A stretch of 64,000 nt of DNA from Gigaspora margarita. Taxonomy: Eukaryota; Glomeromycota; Glomeromycetes; Diversisporales; Gigasporaceae. The stretch lies in assembly GCA_009809945.1 (NCBI GenBank), contig WTPW01001266.1:64444-128443 (forward strand). The letters are read 5' to 3'. The stretch's first letter is position 1. The number at the start of each line of letters is the position of its first letter. Both the position numbers and the translations under genes were made by a program. This document shows positions 34,518 through 45,238 of the stretch, piece by piece. The notes below the pieces were generated by a model. That model searched no databases. It was not told where the DNA came from and saw only the letters and a list, made by a program, of their open reading frames with translations.

Positions 34518-35368
34518 TAGGGTGCGGGACGGGCCAGGTCGGTCCGGGCCTGTTTAGACCCAAAACTTAGCCCGAAAATTATTTTTAAACCCGAGCCCGG
34601 CTGTGAAAAAAAAAAGCCCGTAAAAAAACCGGGCCGGGCCTTATTTAAAACTATACCTGACCCGGCCCGGCCCGCACATTTATATAAAATTTTTGCATTA
34701 CTAAAATTTTAGATTTGTAGTGAGGTTTTGGGCGTGATTAGTAATGTAGATTACCAAAATTTATCAGAACAGCTGTAATGCACAATTCACAAAAATATTT
34801 TATTAATTTTTAAAATTACTGAAAAGTTTTTTGATTAATTTTAATGTTTAATCAAAGTGTTTACATATTCGAAGTTAAATTCTGTATTTTCATTAATGCG
34901 TTGGTCTTACAAAACGATACTATTATGAAATCGGCATGGATTTATCCTGCAATATTGTGAATTTTACTTACCTCATGAAATATCTCAAATACTGTATTTG
35001 TAAAATAATATATTAATATTAAATCACTATAAAATGCAAAATAATTTGCACTAAATTATTTTACCTAAGTAATATGATCTCCGCATACAAAATTTCAAAA
35101 TAATCGATATAAAAATTTTAACAATAAAAAAAAAGAAAAAGAAAAAATGTGACAATTTACAGATTTTAACTAGATGATATGCTATTTCTTGTCCAGCCTC
35201 GTTCCTTTGCAATCCTCAACCAATCTTGCCCGCATATTAATGTTTCGATAGTTTCTGGGTTAAGATTTGATCTATAATCATCAACAATTTTTCCTGCCAT
35301 GCTAAATATCTAATTACAAGTTATGAATTAGTCAATATATATTATATTCGTAAGAAATATATGACAAG

Positions 35369-35644
35369 CACTAGTCGAAATAAAGCATATCAGGCAAACA
35401 TAATTATTTTTTAGTCCTGATATGGCACTGATTAATAGCTCGAATTGTGTCATTTCCAGATTCATATCGGAGCTGATAGAATATTATTAAAATATCAGAT
35501 ACCCGATAGCTCATATAATTTTACTGATAGCTCTATAAGTTCCGATATGAACCTGGAAATGACACGATTCGAGCCATTAATCAGTGTCATATCGGGACTA
35601 AAAAAGCTACGAAATTTGCCTGATATGCTTTATTTCAACCAGTG
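35369..35644. mobile_element. CACTA-type MITE in last transposase intron
   Basis: Ends CACTAGTCGAAATAAAGCAT and reverse-complemented CACTGGTTGAAATAAAGCAT; the 3-bp TSD AAG on both sides (35366-35368; 35645-35647) is diagnostic of CACTA/EnSpm. Long inner arms (GTGTCATTTCCAGATTCATA). It lies within intron 35310-35657, which would be about 69 bp without it. Confidence -1.
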
Positions 35645-36013
35645 AAGCTTTGCTTACTGATTCTGAAGCTACTGAAGTAACTGGAACCGCAAGAATATCT
35701 CTTGCCATTGCTGAAACATAAGGATATCTTGATTCATTTTCTTTCCACCAAGTTAGGATATTAAATGACTCAGAATGTGGAATAAGTGGGTCAGTAAGAT
35801 ATCGCTCAAATTCATCCTTTTCATTCATCAAAATCTTTCATTAGTTCGTCATCCTCAGAAATGGTACTAGAAAAACTGCGATAATTATTAAAAACATCTC
35901 CATTTGGCGCATATTCTAATTTATAAATCTCTATAGCTCTATAAAAAGTAAAGGTATAATTAATAAAAACCTTAAATTAAACCTAACTGTACTGCCTGTT
36001 ATTTCTGGTGCTC

Positions 36014-36230
36014 ACTTCACTGACAATAATTTTACTGAAAGTTCATTAGCCAATATTGCATGATGTTGGCTAAATGAACTGTCAATGAAACGATTGTCAG
36101 TAAAGTAAGATGGATCCTGTTTTTTCTGTATATAGTTTTTATTTATTGCGGTTTGCAAAATTACATGTGAAATTGCTGACTGCTGATTACTTTTTTTTTA
36201 TTTCATATAATTTTGCAAACCATAATAAAA
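36014..36230. repeat. Two palindromes in transposase intron 5
   Basis: 36014-36107: CACTGACAATAATTTTACTG and complement around TTCATTAGCC...GGCTAAATGAA. 36141-36230: GCGGTTTGCAAAATTACATG and complement ending GCAAACCATAATAAA. Both lie inside intron 35939-36296. Confidence -1.
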
Positions 36231-36640
36231 GAATATCTACCTATTTTTTAAAAACCAAAGAATTTATTTTGTATAGCCTAACATACCTTGTTTTAATAGA
36301 ATCTATCATTTCCTCTGCCTCAATGCACGATAAGTGCATTTTTTGCTTATATATGTGAGTTAGTAGGGACATCTTATAGCGAGAATCCATAATGGAAGCA
36401 ATGCAATGCATATCGGTCATATCTGACCAATATTTGTCAAATTTAGATTGCATCGGTACTACCATTTGACAAATAACCGAATCCGTATTTACAGCATTTC
36501 GTTCAAGATGCAGTTTAATTTTTATCACATGAGGAAGAAAAATATTAGCCGTGAAATATGTGCTTCCTGAAATAAGATTCGTAACTATAAAATAAATAAT
36601 AAGTTAGCCGTTAGTCTGTATATGAAATATAACTATTATA

Positions 36641-36764
36641 ATGAGTATTGTCAAAGGAAAACCTGTTATCGGGCTTTTAATTTGCTAAAATTTTGATCGA
36701 AGGTATCTCAATGATACAAATATAATTGAAAGCCTGATAACAGGTTTTCTTTGACAGCACTCAT
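36641..36764. mobile_element. Palindromic MITE in transposase intron 4
   Basis: Arms ATGAGTATTGTCAAAGGAAA / ACCTGTTATCGGGCTTT and complements, 124 bp, wholly inside intron 36585-36795. Confidence -1.
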
Positions 36765-37386
36765 ATAAAGATACAAAGCAAATAAAAAAAAAAACCTTCA
36801 TAGAATGGTTTTAGAAAATAACAAATGCTTTTAGATTTTTCCCAGTCTTCATCAGAAGGCATAATTTGCCCAAAGTCAGTGTCTCGCAGTACAAGACGCT
36901 CAAACACATCTTTATAAGGAATAGTAGACATAAGCATCAGGTATACAGAGTTTCAACGGGTAGGTACATCAAGAGTTGGTCGCCGATTTGATGCAAGTTT
37001 ATTACCACACCCGATTATAGCATCTTCAAAATTTTGAAGCCTACGTTGTGAACCATCAATCCATTTTACACATTCTCGAATTTTGCATATGATACTTTTA
37101 ACTTTTTTAAGACCATCATTAACTATAAGGTTCACTATGTGGGCACAACAGTGTTGGTGTAATAAATATCCATTAGTGATAAGCATGTTCTGTTCCTCAA
37201 GTTTACGTTTCATATTAGCTATCACAGCGTCATTACTGGTCGCGTTATCGGTAGTAATTGCCAATATTTTTGACGTAATACCCCTAGTAGTTTATTCAAT
37301 ACTTTTTTTAGTAGTAGTTTGTATTTTTACAATTATAAAATTTGCAGTAAATTGTAGCTAAAGGATATAACTCAACGAAAAATTTT

Positions 37387-37523
37387 ACAGATTTGCAGAA
37401 TTGAGTTTGTAAAACGAACTTAAATTTTATATAGTAATTTTTATTACATGGTTGTATGCAAGGAGTAGATACAGAATTAAATTAAAATTTAAGTTCATTT
37501 TACCCATATAAACCCGATTCTGT
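37387..37523. repeat. Inverted repeat in transposase intron 3
   Basis: Arms of about 44 bp sharing GAACTTAAATTTTA and ACAGAAT/TCGGGTTTATA blocks, inside intron 37284-37599. Confidence -1.
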
Positions 37524-39899
37524 AACTAATAATTCTACTACTCCTTTAACCGTAATTTACCTTTTAATATTTACTTGATTTAAGGTTTAAAGTATTTACC
37601 AATCATTGAAACAGTCAAAAAGCGTTTCACTAATAGTGATACCCGTATGTGATGCAGGAACTTTCTTAAACGCTAAAATTATTTTTTGAAGTTTCCATTC
37701 TCTGTCGATAAAGTGACATGTAACTACCATGTATCCAACAGTTTGAATTGATGTCCATAAATCGGTTGTATAACTCAAATATTTGGGTGCCTCTTGTATC
37801 ATTGTATGTATATTTACTTTAAGATCACTAAAAATATTACTGCAATCTTCACGTATTGTTCGCTCACTCATCATTTTAAACTCTGGCCGCAAGTTGTTAA
37901 CAAAGGTTAGAAATCCTTCGTGTTCGACCATACGAAATGAGTATCCATGCATTATGATCATGCTTGACAAGTCTTCACGACTTCTTCCTTGAGAAAATCT
38001 ATATGTAGTAAGACCTAATGTATCTAATTTCAATACTTGTTGTGATTCGTCAACTTTAAGATATTTTTTACATTTTGTGTTTTTCATATGCCAAATTAAG
38101 GAGCTAGTTCCCGATTCACTTTCATACTTTAAATTGTTTTTGCAATGCATACATTGAACATAACCAACTATAAAAAATTATATTTTATAAGTATTAACTA
38201 ATAATAGAAAATTACAAATAATAAGCCAAATTTATACTTTTTGAAGGGTTAGGTATAAAGTGTTCTTCTTTGAACACCCAAGATGGTTCTTTGCCTGTTT
38301 TGTGTTTTTTAGTAATCGTTACTTCAGGGCTCTCATTTATAGTAGTTGCCTCAGAATTTTCATCAACAGTTAGTATTTCAGGGCTTTCTCTCGTAGAATA
38401 GATGCTTCGTATTTCTATATAATAAATAAAAGTTAATTCTAATCTAATAAATCTAATTTAGAATATACAGTATTAGCATACCATCGTCCATTTTCTATAA
38501 ATATTACCGAATTATTTTTTCTAAAGGCAAATACAATTAATTACGTACATAATTAGTATTTAATCAAAGGCATTTTCAGAAAAACAATTACAAAATATTA
38601 AATCATACTATTGAATATATAGTATTAATAATACTGTGTTAATTCTAAATACTCACGATCTAATAAGATAGTGAAAATGGTATAAATAGTTATTAAAGTA
38701 AATGTAAAAATTTACTTTAAATTTTTATTTACGCTAACAGTATGTTGCATTTATACATTTACCTAATATTTTTTTTTCAGATAATAGTTATAATTGTACG
38801 TTCTCTAACTTATACTCTACACCAGACACTCTCGCTTGGCTTCTGAGACTTAATTCTTTACGTGTATGTACTAATAAGAACAAAATATAAATAAACTTTT
38901 TTAGATTATTCAGAACCTTGCTTCGAATGTTCTTATAACACTTATAAAGGAAGTCATGATAGTTACTAATTAGCGTTGATATACACTTATTTGAATTGTT
39001 AATTCGTATTATAATAATTACTAATTAGCGTTAGTAGCTATTGAAAAGCATTCGCTGGAAGTGACATCCCGGACAATAGCAATTGTTATCTGTTTCTTTT
39101 GATACCTGATTTATTGCGCCAAGCATGTACTGCTCTCATTGTTACCCCTTTATTTTTAATCTTCCCTGATCAAATTCCTGCTTCTTGTGATCTTCACAAA
39201 AGATTTGTGTTGCTTGTAATGACCTTCCCATAATGGTATTGTTTAGCACTGTTAGTAGGCATCAAGATGTTGCAGTCCTCAATACCATACGTGCGTATGT
39301 ATGTACATAACTGGCGACAAAGTAAGGGTCACTACCAACGCTTCTGTATGAAGGTACGTTAATTAATTTTACTGTATTGATTTAGAATGAAAGCGAAGTT
39401 AACTTTTTTTCTCTTTATTTTTTATATTCTTTATATAATATTTTAACTCAAATTGATTACATCATTTAAATTTCCCATACTCTATTTGACTTCAATTTTT
39501 CCACATTTTTTATGCGCTTAATTGCTACACTCATACTATTAATTACTCTCTGATCTACTATAATTCCGCCTAATTTCCCATGGTTTGATGATCAAAATCA
39601 AGCTATGTGACCAAGAAACCTTTGAACTATACTGAGCAATAAGTGTTACTACATTTTACTTATTTCTTTATCATCAATTTTATTGATTACTGTATAAGTT
39701 TACCGGGTATATTCGGGCCTGATCGGGCATTTTTATAAAGCCTGAGCCTGACCCGATAATTAACAAGCCCGATTTGTGTTTGGCCCGAAGAATGGCGGGC
39801 TCAAAAATTATAGGCCCGAACTGGACCAAAGCCCAGCCCGGCCCGCAAGTTTCCGGGCTTAGCCCGGCCCGTCCCGCACCCTATACGAATCTATCACTA

Positions 39900-40100
39900 T
39901 TGCTATTGCTCTTGGTTATATCACCGATTAAAGTTTTAGAATATAATAAATAATAGTTAAAGTTGAATTAAAAATTATTTAAAACTATACTAACTGATTT
40001 CAATTTATTTCAAAATTGTAGCTTAAGGTCAGATCACGAATAAAAGAAAAAAAAATTGTTTAAATAAGTGTTACATAGCAATATTGGTTTTTATATAGTA
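39900..40100. other. Short AT-rich spacer
   Basis: Sequence between hAT-2 and the next MITE; nothing recognised. Confidence -1.
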
Positions 40101-40445
40101 CCAGACAGTAAAAAACATCTACTCGTTATTAGTAAAACTTTAAATTGTTATAACTTTTTTAAAAAAAATTAAATCAAAAAACCCTTTGACAAATTAATAG
40201 ATTTTTAAATAAACTATATTTCTATCAAAGGAATTTTTTTATTTTTAATTTTAAGAAAGTTATAAGGCATTAAAGTTTATATAAGTTCAAAAAATTGGCA
40301 TTTAATATAGAAAAAAGAAAACATATATAGGTTTTAGCCAATCAAAATCAATTGCACAAAAATTAGCCAATTAGAATTGATTATGTAAGCACCCAAAATT
40401 GGTACTTATATATATAGATTGGATGTCTTTTACTGTCCTATACTG
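40101..40445. mobile_element. TA-flanked MITE, 345 bp, uninterrupted copy
   Basis: Ends CCAGACAGTAAAAAACATCT and reverse-complemented CAGTATAGGACAGTAAAAGA with TA on each side. Interior blocks TTTTAGCCAATCAAAATC and AAATTGGCATTTAATAT are shared with the interrupted copy at 60665-61868. Confidence -1.
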
Positions 40446-40756
40446 TATGTATATTTTTCTTTTTTTGGTAAAAAAATAAATACTACAAAACATATGTACA
40501 TATGTACACATGTACTTAGATTAAAAGTCGTTATTATTATAGTGGCACTAGACTATAGTACTCTAAAGATATAGATACTATTCATAGGTTCAAATATTGG
40601 TATTCTATGTAGAAGTTCTTATTTAATATAATATTAAAACTATTTAATGTATAGTCTGGGTACTATTCATGAAAAATATATATTGAATAATTTGAATAAT
40701 TTGATTGGCTGATCTAAGTGATACTATATAGCACCTGATTTTGCCTGATTCCTAGT

Positions 40757-40934
40757 AGGACCCCAAAATATACATAGATAGGTTAGGTATTAGTTTGTTT
40801 ATTTTGGGGGTTTTATACAAATTATTTCAATTTTTAGTAATTTTTTGCTTATTTTTGAGGTTTTTTCTGCAGGTCTTTCTATTTTTAGTAATTTTATAAT
40901 TATTCTGACCTATCTATGTATATTTTGGGGTCCT
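40757..40934. mobile_element. hAT-type MITE, 178 bp, copy 2
   Basis: Same family as the element at 3126: ends AGGACCCCAAAATATACATA and matching reverse complement. The flanking 8-mers TTCCTAGT and TACCCAGT agree at 6 of 8 positions, a decayed TSD. The interiors align in opposite orientation (GATCTGCAGAAAAA-type block in both). Confidence -1.
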
Positions 40935-41239
40935 TACCCAGTGATATAAATTGGATTCATGCAATAAATGCAGCATATATAAATTTATATTTGCACATAT
41001 ATCAGGGCTTCCCGTATATATAATGCATATATAAATTTTTTTTGTACATTTTTTTTTGCGTTTGTATGAATAAAAATTTTTTTAATTTATAATACTGCTG
41101 ACCTCTCTTCTTCTAAAAAATCAGTTGATAAATGTCTCCATTCTTATAATAAAATTTTAAATCTTATATTATTTAAAAAAATCCATCTTCATATATTGAT
41201 AAAAAAATTTAGGTAAATTCAAATTTACTTAGATAGTAC

Positions 41240-41885
41240 AAAAATTGCTAATTCTGATTGGTCAGATCTATGTTGTTTACAATTCTGGTTGGTCAATCAC
41301 CTGATTTCATATAATTAAAACATGATCACTATTAAAAATGATCTATATTCACACTATCCTTAAGGGTAGGGGTACTATTTTAAAATTATATATAATCTTA
41401 ATGGTAAATTTTTTTTATAATTAATTTTATGAAAAATTATATTAAGTAAACTAATTTTAATACTTAAGACAAGTTTGTAGAGCAGGTTTTTCTGATTCTA
41501 ATAATAGTAAAATTATTAAAATAGGTTAAAAACTCAGTAAAAAATATATTTTTAAAGTTGGGTATTAAAATTTAGTAATAAAACTAACTTATAAATTTAC
41601 GTAAATTGACCAATCAGAATTAGCAACTTTGTGTAACCCCAAAAAAATTTGAGCTCACCCAGAAAAACTTTGTGATATATACAACTATATTTTTTTAAAA
41701 TATAATAATAGTTCAAAATTTTACCATAATAGATAAATTGTTTTATTTATATTTTGTAAAATTTTAATGAAAATTGGTTGTAATTTAAAAAAGTTTTATT
41801 AGTAGCATATATCAGTTTTATATGAAAATTTCAAAATACCATATAAAACTATATAAAAATGATCTACGTACCCCCTACTCTTAAG
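41240..41885. repeat. Overlapping inverted repeats
   Basis: AATTGCTAATTCTGATTGGT (near 41247) pairs with ACCAATCAGAATTAGCAACT (near 41608), and CTTAAGGGTAGGGGTAC (near 41361) pairs with GTACCCCCTACTCTTAAG (near 41868). The arms overlap rather than nest, so at least two decayed elements are present. A dispersed block GTAGAGCAGGTTTTTCTGAT occurs near 41470 and inverted near 740. Confidence -1.
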
Positions 41886-41962
41886 TAGTTTGCTTAAAGG
41901 TTTCATACTAGCTATCATACTTGCAACCCAACTATGGAAATTGCCTATTTAAACCCACTAGT
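41870..41962 (-). repeat. 3' fragment of the tRNA-headed retroposon
   Basis: Matches the tail of copy 1 (17160-17235) in the same orientation: ACTAGCTATCATACTTGCAA and TTGCCTATTTAAACCC. Head and body are missing. Confidence -1.
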
Positions 41963-42092
41963 TCATGCTTTACCTATTAATTTTACTATTTTTTCAATTA
42001 TATTTTGGTATTACAAAAAAGTATTATATTTTTTCTGTCACTACTATATATATTGATATATATAAAATATATAAAACAAATTATACTAAATA

Positions 42093-43079
42093 TAGAAGTG
42101 TAGTAAATAGCAAAGTTGGGTTGTTGTCACCTCTAAGCAACAGATGCAGAGTTCGAATCCCACTAAAAACATTTTTGAAAATTGTATCTATATTATGAAA
42201 CTAATCTGTACTCCAACTACTTGAATTTTTGATCTGTAACCTGAGTTAATCCAAGTTATTGGGAGCCAACTGACTTGTATAATGTTACTTATAGAAAAGA
42301 AGACATGCAAATCCTAGAAATTAGCAGAAGAATCCACTTGGCAAGACCTGAGTAGAGAAGTATTCAACTTTTGATAGTGCTGAGAAAAAGGATCTTGAAT
42401 AGTGACTAACCAAAAGCAAACCAATAACAAAAAGAGTTAGAAAACTCTACCAACCAGACCACCAGAGTTGTACTAGAGGAAAAGGACATATGTTTTAGAA
42501 AAATATACCAAGAGGAAGGAGACCATTTGGTACTCTAATGCCAAACTGACCAACCCTTCTAGGTCTTAGAATTAGGAGTAGGAATGTGACTAGGAAAAAG
42601 GATCCAGAAGAGTGACTGACTAGGTACTGGGATTGGAAAACTTCACAAGGGCAAGAAGTAGATAATAGTAGCAGTTTAAGGATAATTCCTGACTGCAAGT
42701 AGCCTATCTCAGTAGATGTATAAGTTATTGAAGTATAGGCAATACCTGTATGGGACAGAGACTGCTCTACCAGGTTTCTTACTAAGGATAAAGTAGTCTT
42801 AAAGGAGGTAGAAAAGAATCCAGATTGTGTTCTGATAATACAAGAGGGATTGGCAAACGAGAAGTTTAAAATAGGCAATAACTAGTATGCAGGTTGCAAG
42901 TATAGCAGCTAGTGTAGAACCTTCAAGTAACTATTTAAATAGGCAACCAAAAGTTGCAGATATGGCTAGTTGTACTCTTATTAATATACTATATCAGGTA
43001 ACCTCCATATAGGAATCCCAGGATTTTATATCTTGAATAAAACTCTTACTTCTGAAATAAGTACCTTAACTTGAAAAAA
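42093..43079 (+). mobile_element. tRNA-headed retroposon, copy 3, 987 bp
   Basis: Flanked by the 15-bp direct repeat AAATTATACTAAATA (42078-42092; 43080-43094). Head at about 42105-42172 has A box TAGCAAAGTTGGG and B box AGTTCGAATCC. The body is an AT-drifted version of copy 1 (AGAGGAAAAGGACATATGTT, GACTGCTCTACCAGGTTTC), then core AAGGATAAAGTAGTCTTAAA and tail AAATAGGCAACCAAAAG, ending in an A-run. Confidence -1.
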
Positions 43080-43241
43080 AAATTATACTAAATACTAATA
43101 TTATATAGTGCATGTACCCTAGAATCAGTGTCTTGTGACTAAAGTGGCCACTTTGGATAGTCTGAATATTTCCGAATAGAAATTCGTTAACATAAAATAC
43201 GAGCATGCATTTCCGAAAATATCTGATATCCAAACTATAGG

Positions 43242-43611
43242 AAAATTCACAAGTAGTCGCTACATAGTAATGTCTATATTTTACTATATAAATCGATCAT
43301 AAACGCTTAAGTAAATATGTTCAGAATATAAAAATACATATTCTCCGAAATTTTCATAAAAATTAGAGAAGTTTTTATTATTTAACTTTTAATTTTTACG
43401 TTTGTCGAATATATTTTTTAACAAATTTTAATTTTTTTTGTTGAACGTAAAAATTAAAAGTCAAATAATAAAAAGTTCTCCAATTTCTATGAAATTTTTA
43501 AGATAGGCGTATATTGATCTTCCAAATAAGTTTACTTAAGCGATTATAATCGATTAATATAGTAGGATTTGGACTTTACTATGTAGTAACTATTGTCGAT
43601 CGTGGGTAGCT
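43242..43611. mobile_element. Foldback family A, copy 4
   Basis: Arms CAAGTAGTCGCTACATAGTA / AATCGATCATAAACGCTTAA and complements; centre near 43425. The right end GTAGCTTATTTCTAGGTCAA matches the other copies. Confidence -1.
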
Positions 43612-44413
43612 TATTTCTAGGTCAAAGACAAACACATATGGTACCGAAATTTCCAAGCAGAAAAGTCATTGAACACAAAAGACGAGCATGGTTTTTTTAA
43701 ATTTCCAAAATTAATTTATTAGAACTATCAATTAATATCAAATATCAGCTTTAATCCAAATGATTATGTGTGGGTAACTAGAAACTAGAGAACTAGAGGT
43801 GCAAATCATTGTAATGTACGTACATGTTTGACAAGTTACTATTAAATATAGTGGCCAAATTTGACAAATTATTATATTAAATATATTGGCCAAAATTTGG
43901 TACAGATATCAAATTGCTTTATATTTGAAAGTAAATAAAATTGAAACTAATATGTTTAAGTTAAAAATCTTTCTGTAATATTATAGTACTGGTTCTAAAG
44001 TATTAATTTACAAAAAGATTTTTTTACATATATATATATTTTCATTAATTATAACCAATTTTAAATTATGTATAGATTTAGGTCATGTGACTCTAGTTCT
44101 AGGCTACATGCACCATATATATATTAAATTTATATTCAAATATATATAAAAATTTTAAGCTCATTTTTTAAGCTAGGATTAGTAGCTTGTATTTATATTT
44201 AACTTATTTATTTAGTTTTCTTTGATCAATTAATTATAAATGTATAATACTAATTATTTTGAATATTTTATATAAAGGCAACATACTTTTTTCTTTAATG
44301 ATCACAAGATAATAACAACAATTATATAAAGAAAATTACTGCTAAGAAGGTATCCAGAAATAATATTATACTTGAGGAGAAGAGGTCCTCAAAATATAAT
44401 ATTTTTTTAATAC

Positions 44414-44500
44414 AGTGGGGGACATATTATTATGAACACTTTTTGAAATTTATATTGAGCTAAATAAATAAGATATAGAGCTAAAAATTGTACAAAATAT
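44414..44500. repeat. Solo mariner-like end
   Basis: TACAGTGGGGGACATATTAT followed by TATGAACACTTTTTG matches the termini at 4814 and 20412. No partner found downstream in the window. Confidence -1.
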
Positions 44501-45238
44501 TACTTAAATCTATAGCTTTTAAATAAAAAAAAGTTTGCAAAATTCTATGTTGTACTTTTTAAAAGAATAGGTTTTTGTTTTTGTGAACATTGCAAATAGA
44601 ATATAATTAATTTGAACTATTAAATAAAATTTTTAGTTTATATTCTTAAAAATGTGTCATTAATTAGATAATTATTTTTATTAGAGACCTATTTTTACTT
44701 CTCTTCTTTTAATATATATTTGGTTAGGTTCTTTATATATCCTTTAATCTGTATACAAATTCAGAAAAAATTTGCTCCAAATTTTATAAACTAATTTTTA
44801 TATTATTGAAATTATAATTAATACTATGAATTAATCAAATAACTAATTAAAAACCAATATTTAATAACTTTATTTACTTTTGCTATAATAATCTTTAAAA
44901 CAATTAGGCCTTGTTTTGAACAACATAATGGTATATTATATTTAATACACCAAAATTGAGTTTGATAAATTGCACTAATTTTTTTTGTTATTTTTCTTAT
45001 TATTTTTCTGATTATTTTTTATTAAATAATTACAATATAAGCATGCTTCTTTTTTTCTCTATTTAACTAAATGATTTTCTAGTGAAAAACTGCTTGCAAG
45101 CAAATTAAAATTTTGAGTAATATAAACAATTTGCTTAGATTTTGGTAGTAATTTTAATCTATTTTTTTGTATTAATTGACTTTGAGTTATTATTTTATTT
45201 TTATTACTTTTATTATTCAAAGCTTCCTAAATTAAATC

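Larger units (their letters stand above)
35166..38491 (-). pseudogene. BED-hAT transposase, seven exons, two lesions
   Basis: Exons on the minus strand: 38491-38482, 38414-38238, 38167-37600, 37283-36796, 36584-36297, 35938-35658, 35309-35166. Starts MDDEIRSIYSTRESPEILTV. BED finger: GYVQCMHCKNNLKYE with SSLIWHMKNTKC. Catalytic domain: LSYTTDLWTSIQTVGYMVVT, ILAITTDNATSNDAVIANMK, QHCCAHIVNLIVNDGL. Then IASIMDSRYKMSLL. The C-terminal hATC block is LTWWKENESRYPYVSAMARD and, across the last intron, SVASES|IFSMAGKIVDDYRS. Defects: TGA replaces the conserved Trp of TRWNS (36953-36955), and a stop with frameshift lies near 35820. Splice phases agree at all other junctions. Confidence -1.
34518..39883 (-). 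mobile_element. hAT transposon 2, full length, 5.37 kb
   Basis: Ends TAGGGTGCGGGACGGGCCAG and reverse-complemented TAGGGTGCGGGACGGGCCGG; flanking 8-mers CATGAATC (34510-34517) and TACGAATC (39884-39891) match at 6 of 8. About 150 bp at each end is packed with GGGCC/GGCCC motifs, an abrupt GC island. It encodes one spliced BED-hAT transposase on the minus strand. The older TSD and coding lesions indicate an inactive copy. Confidence -1.
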
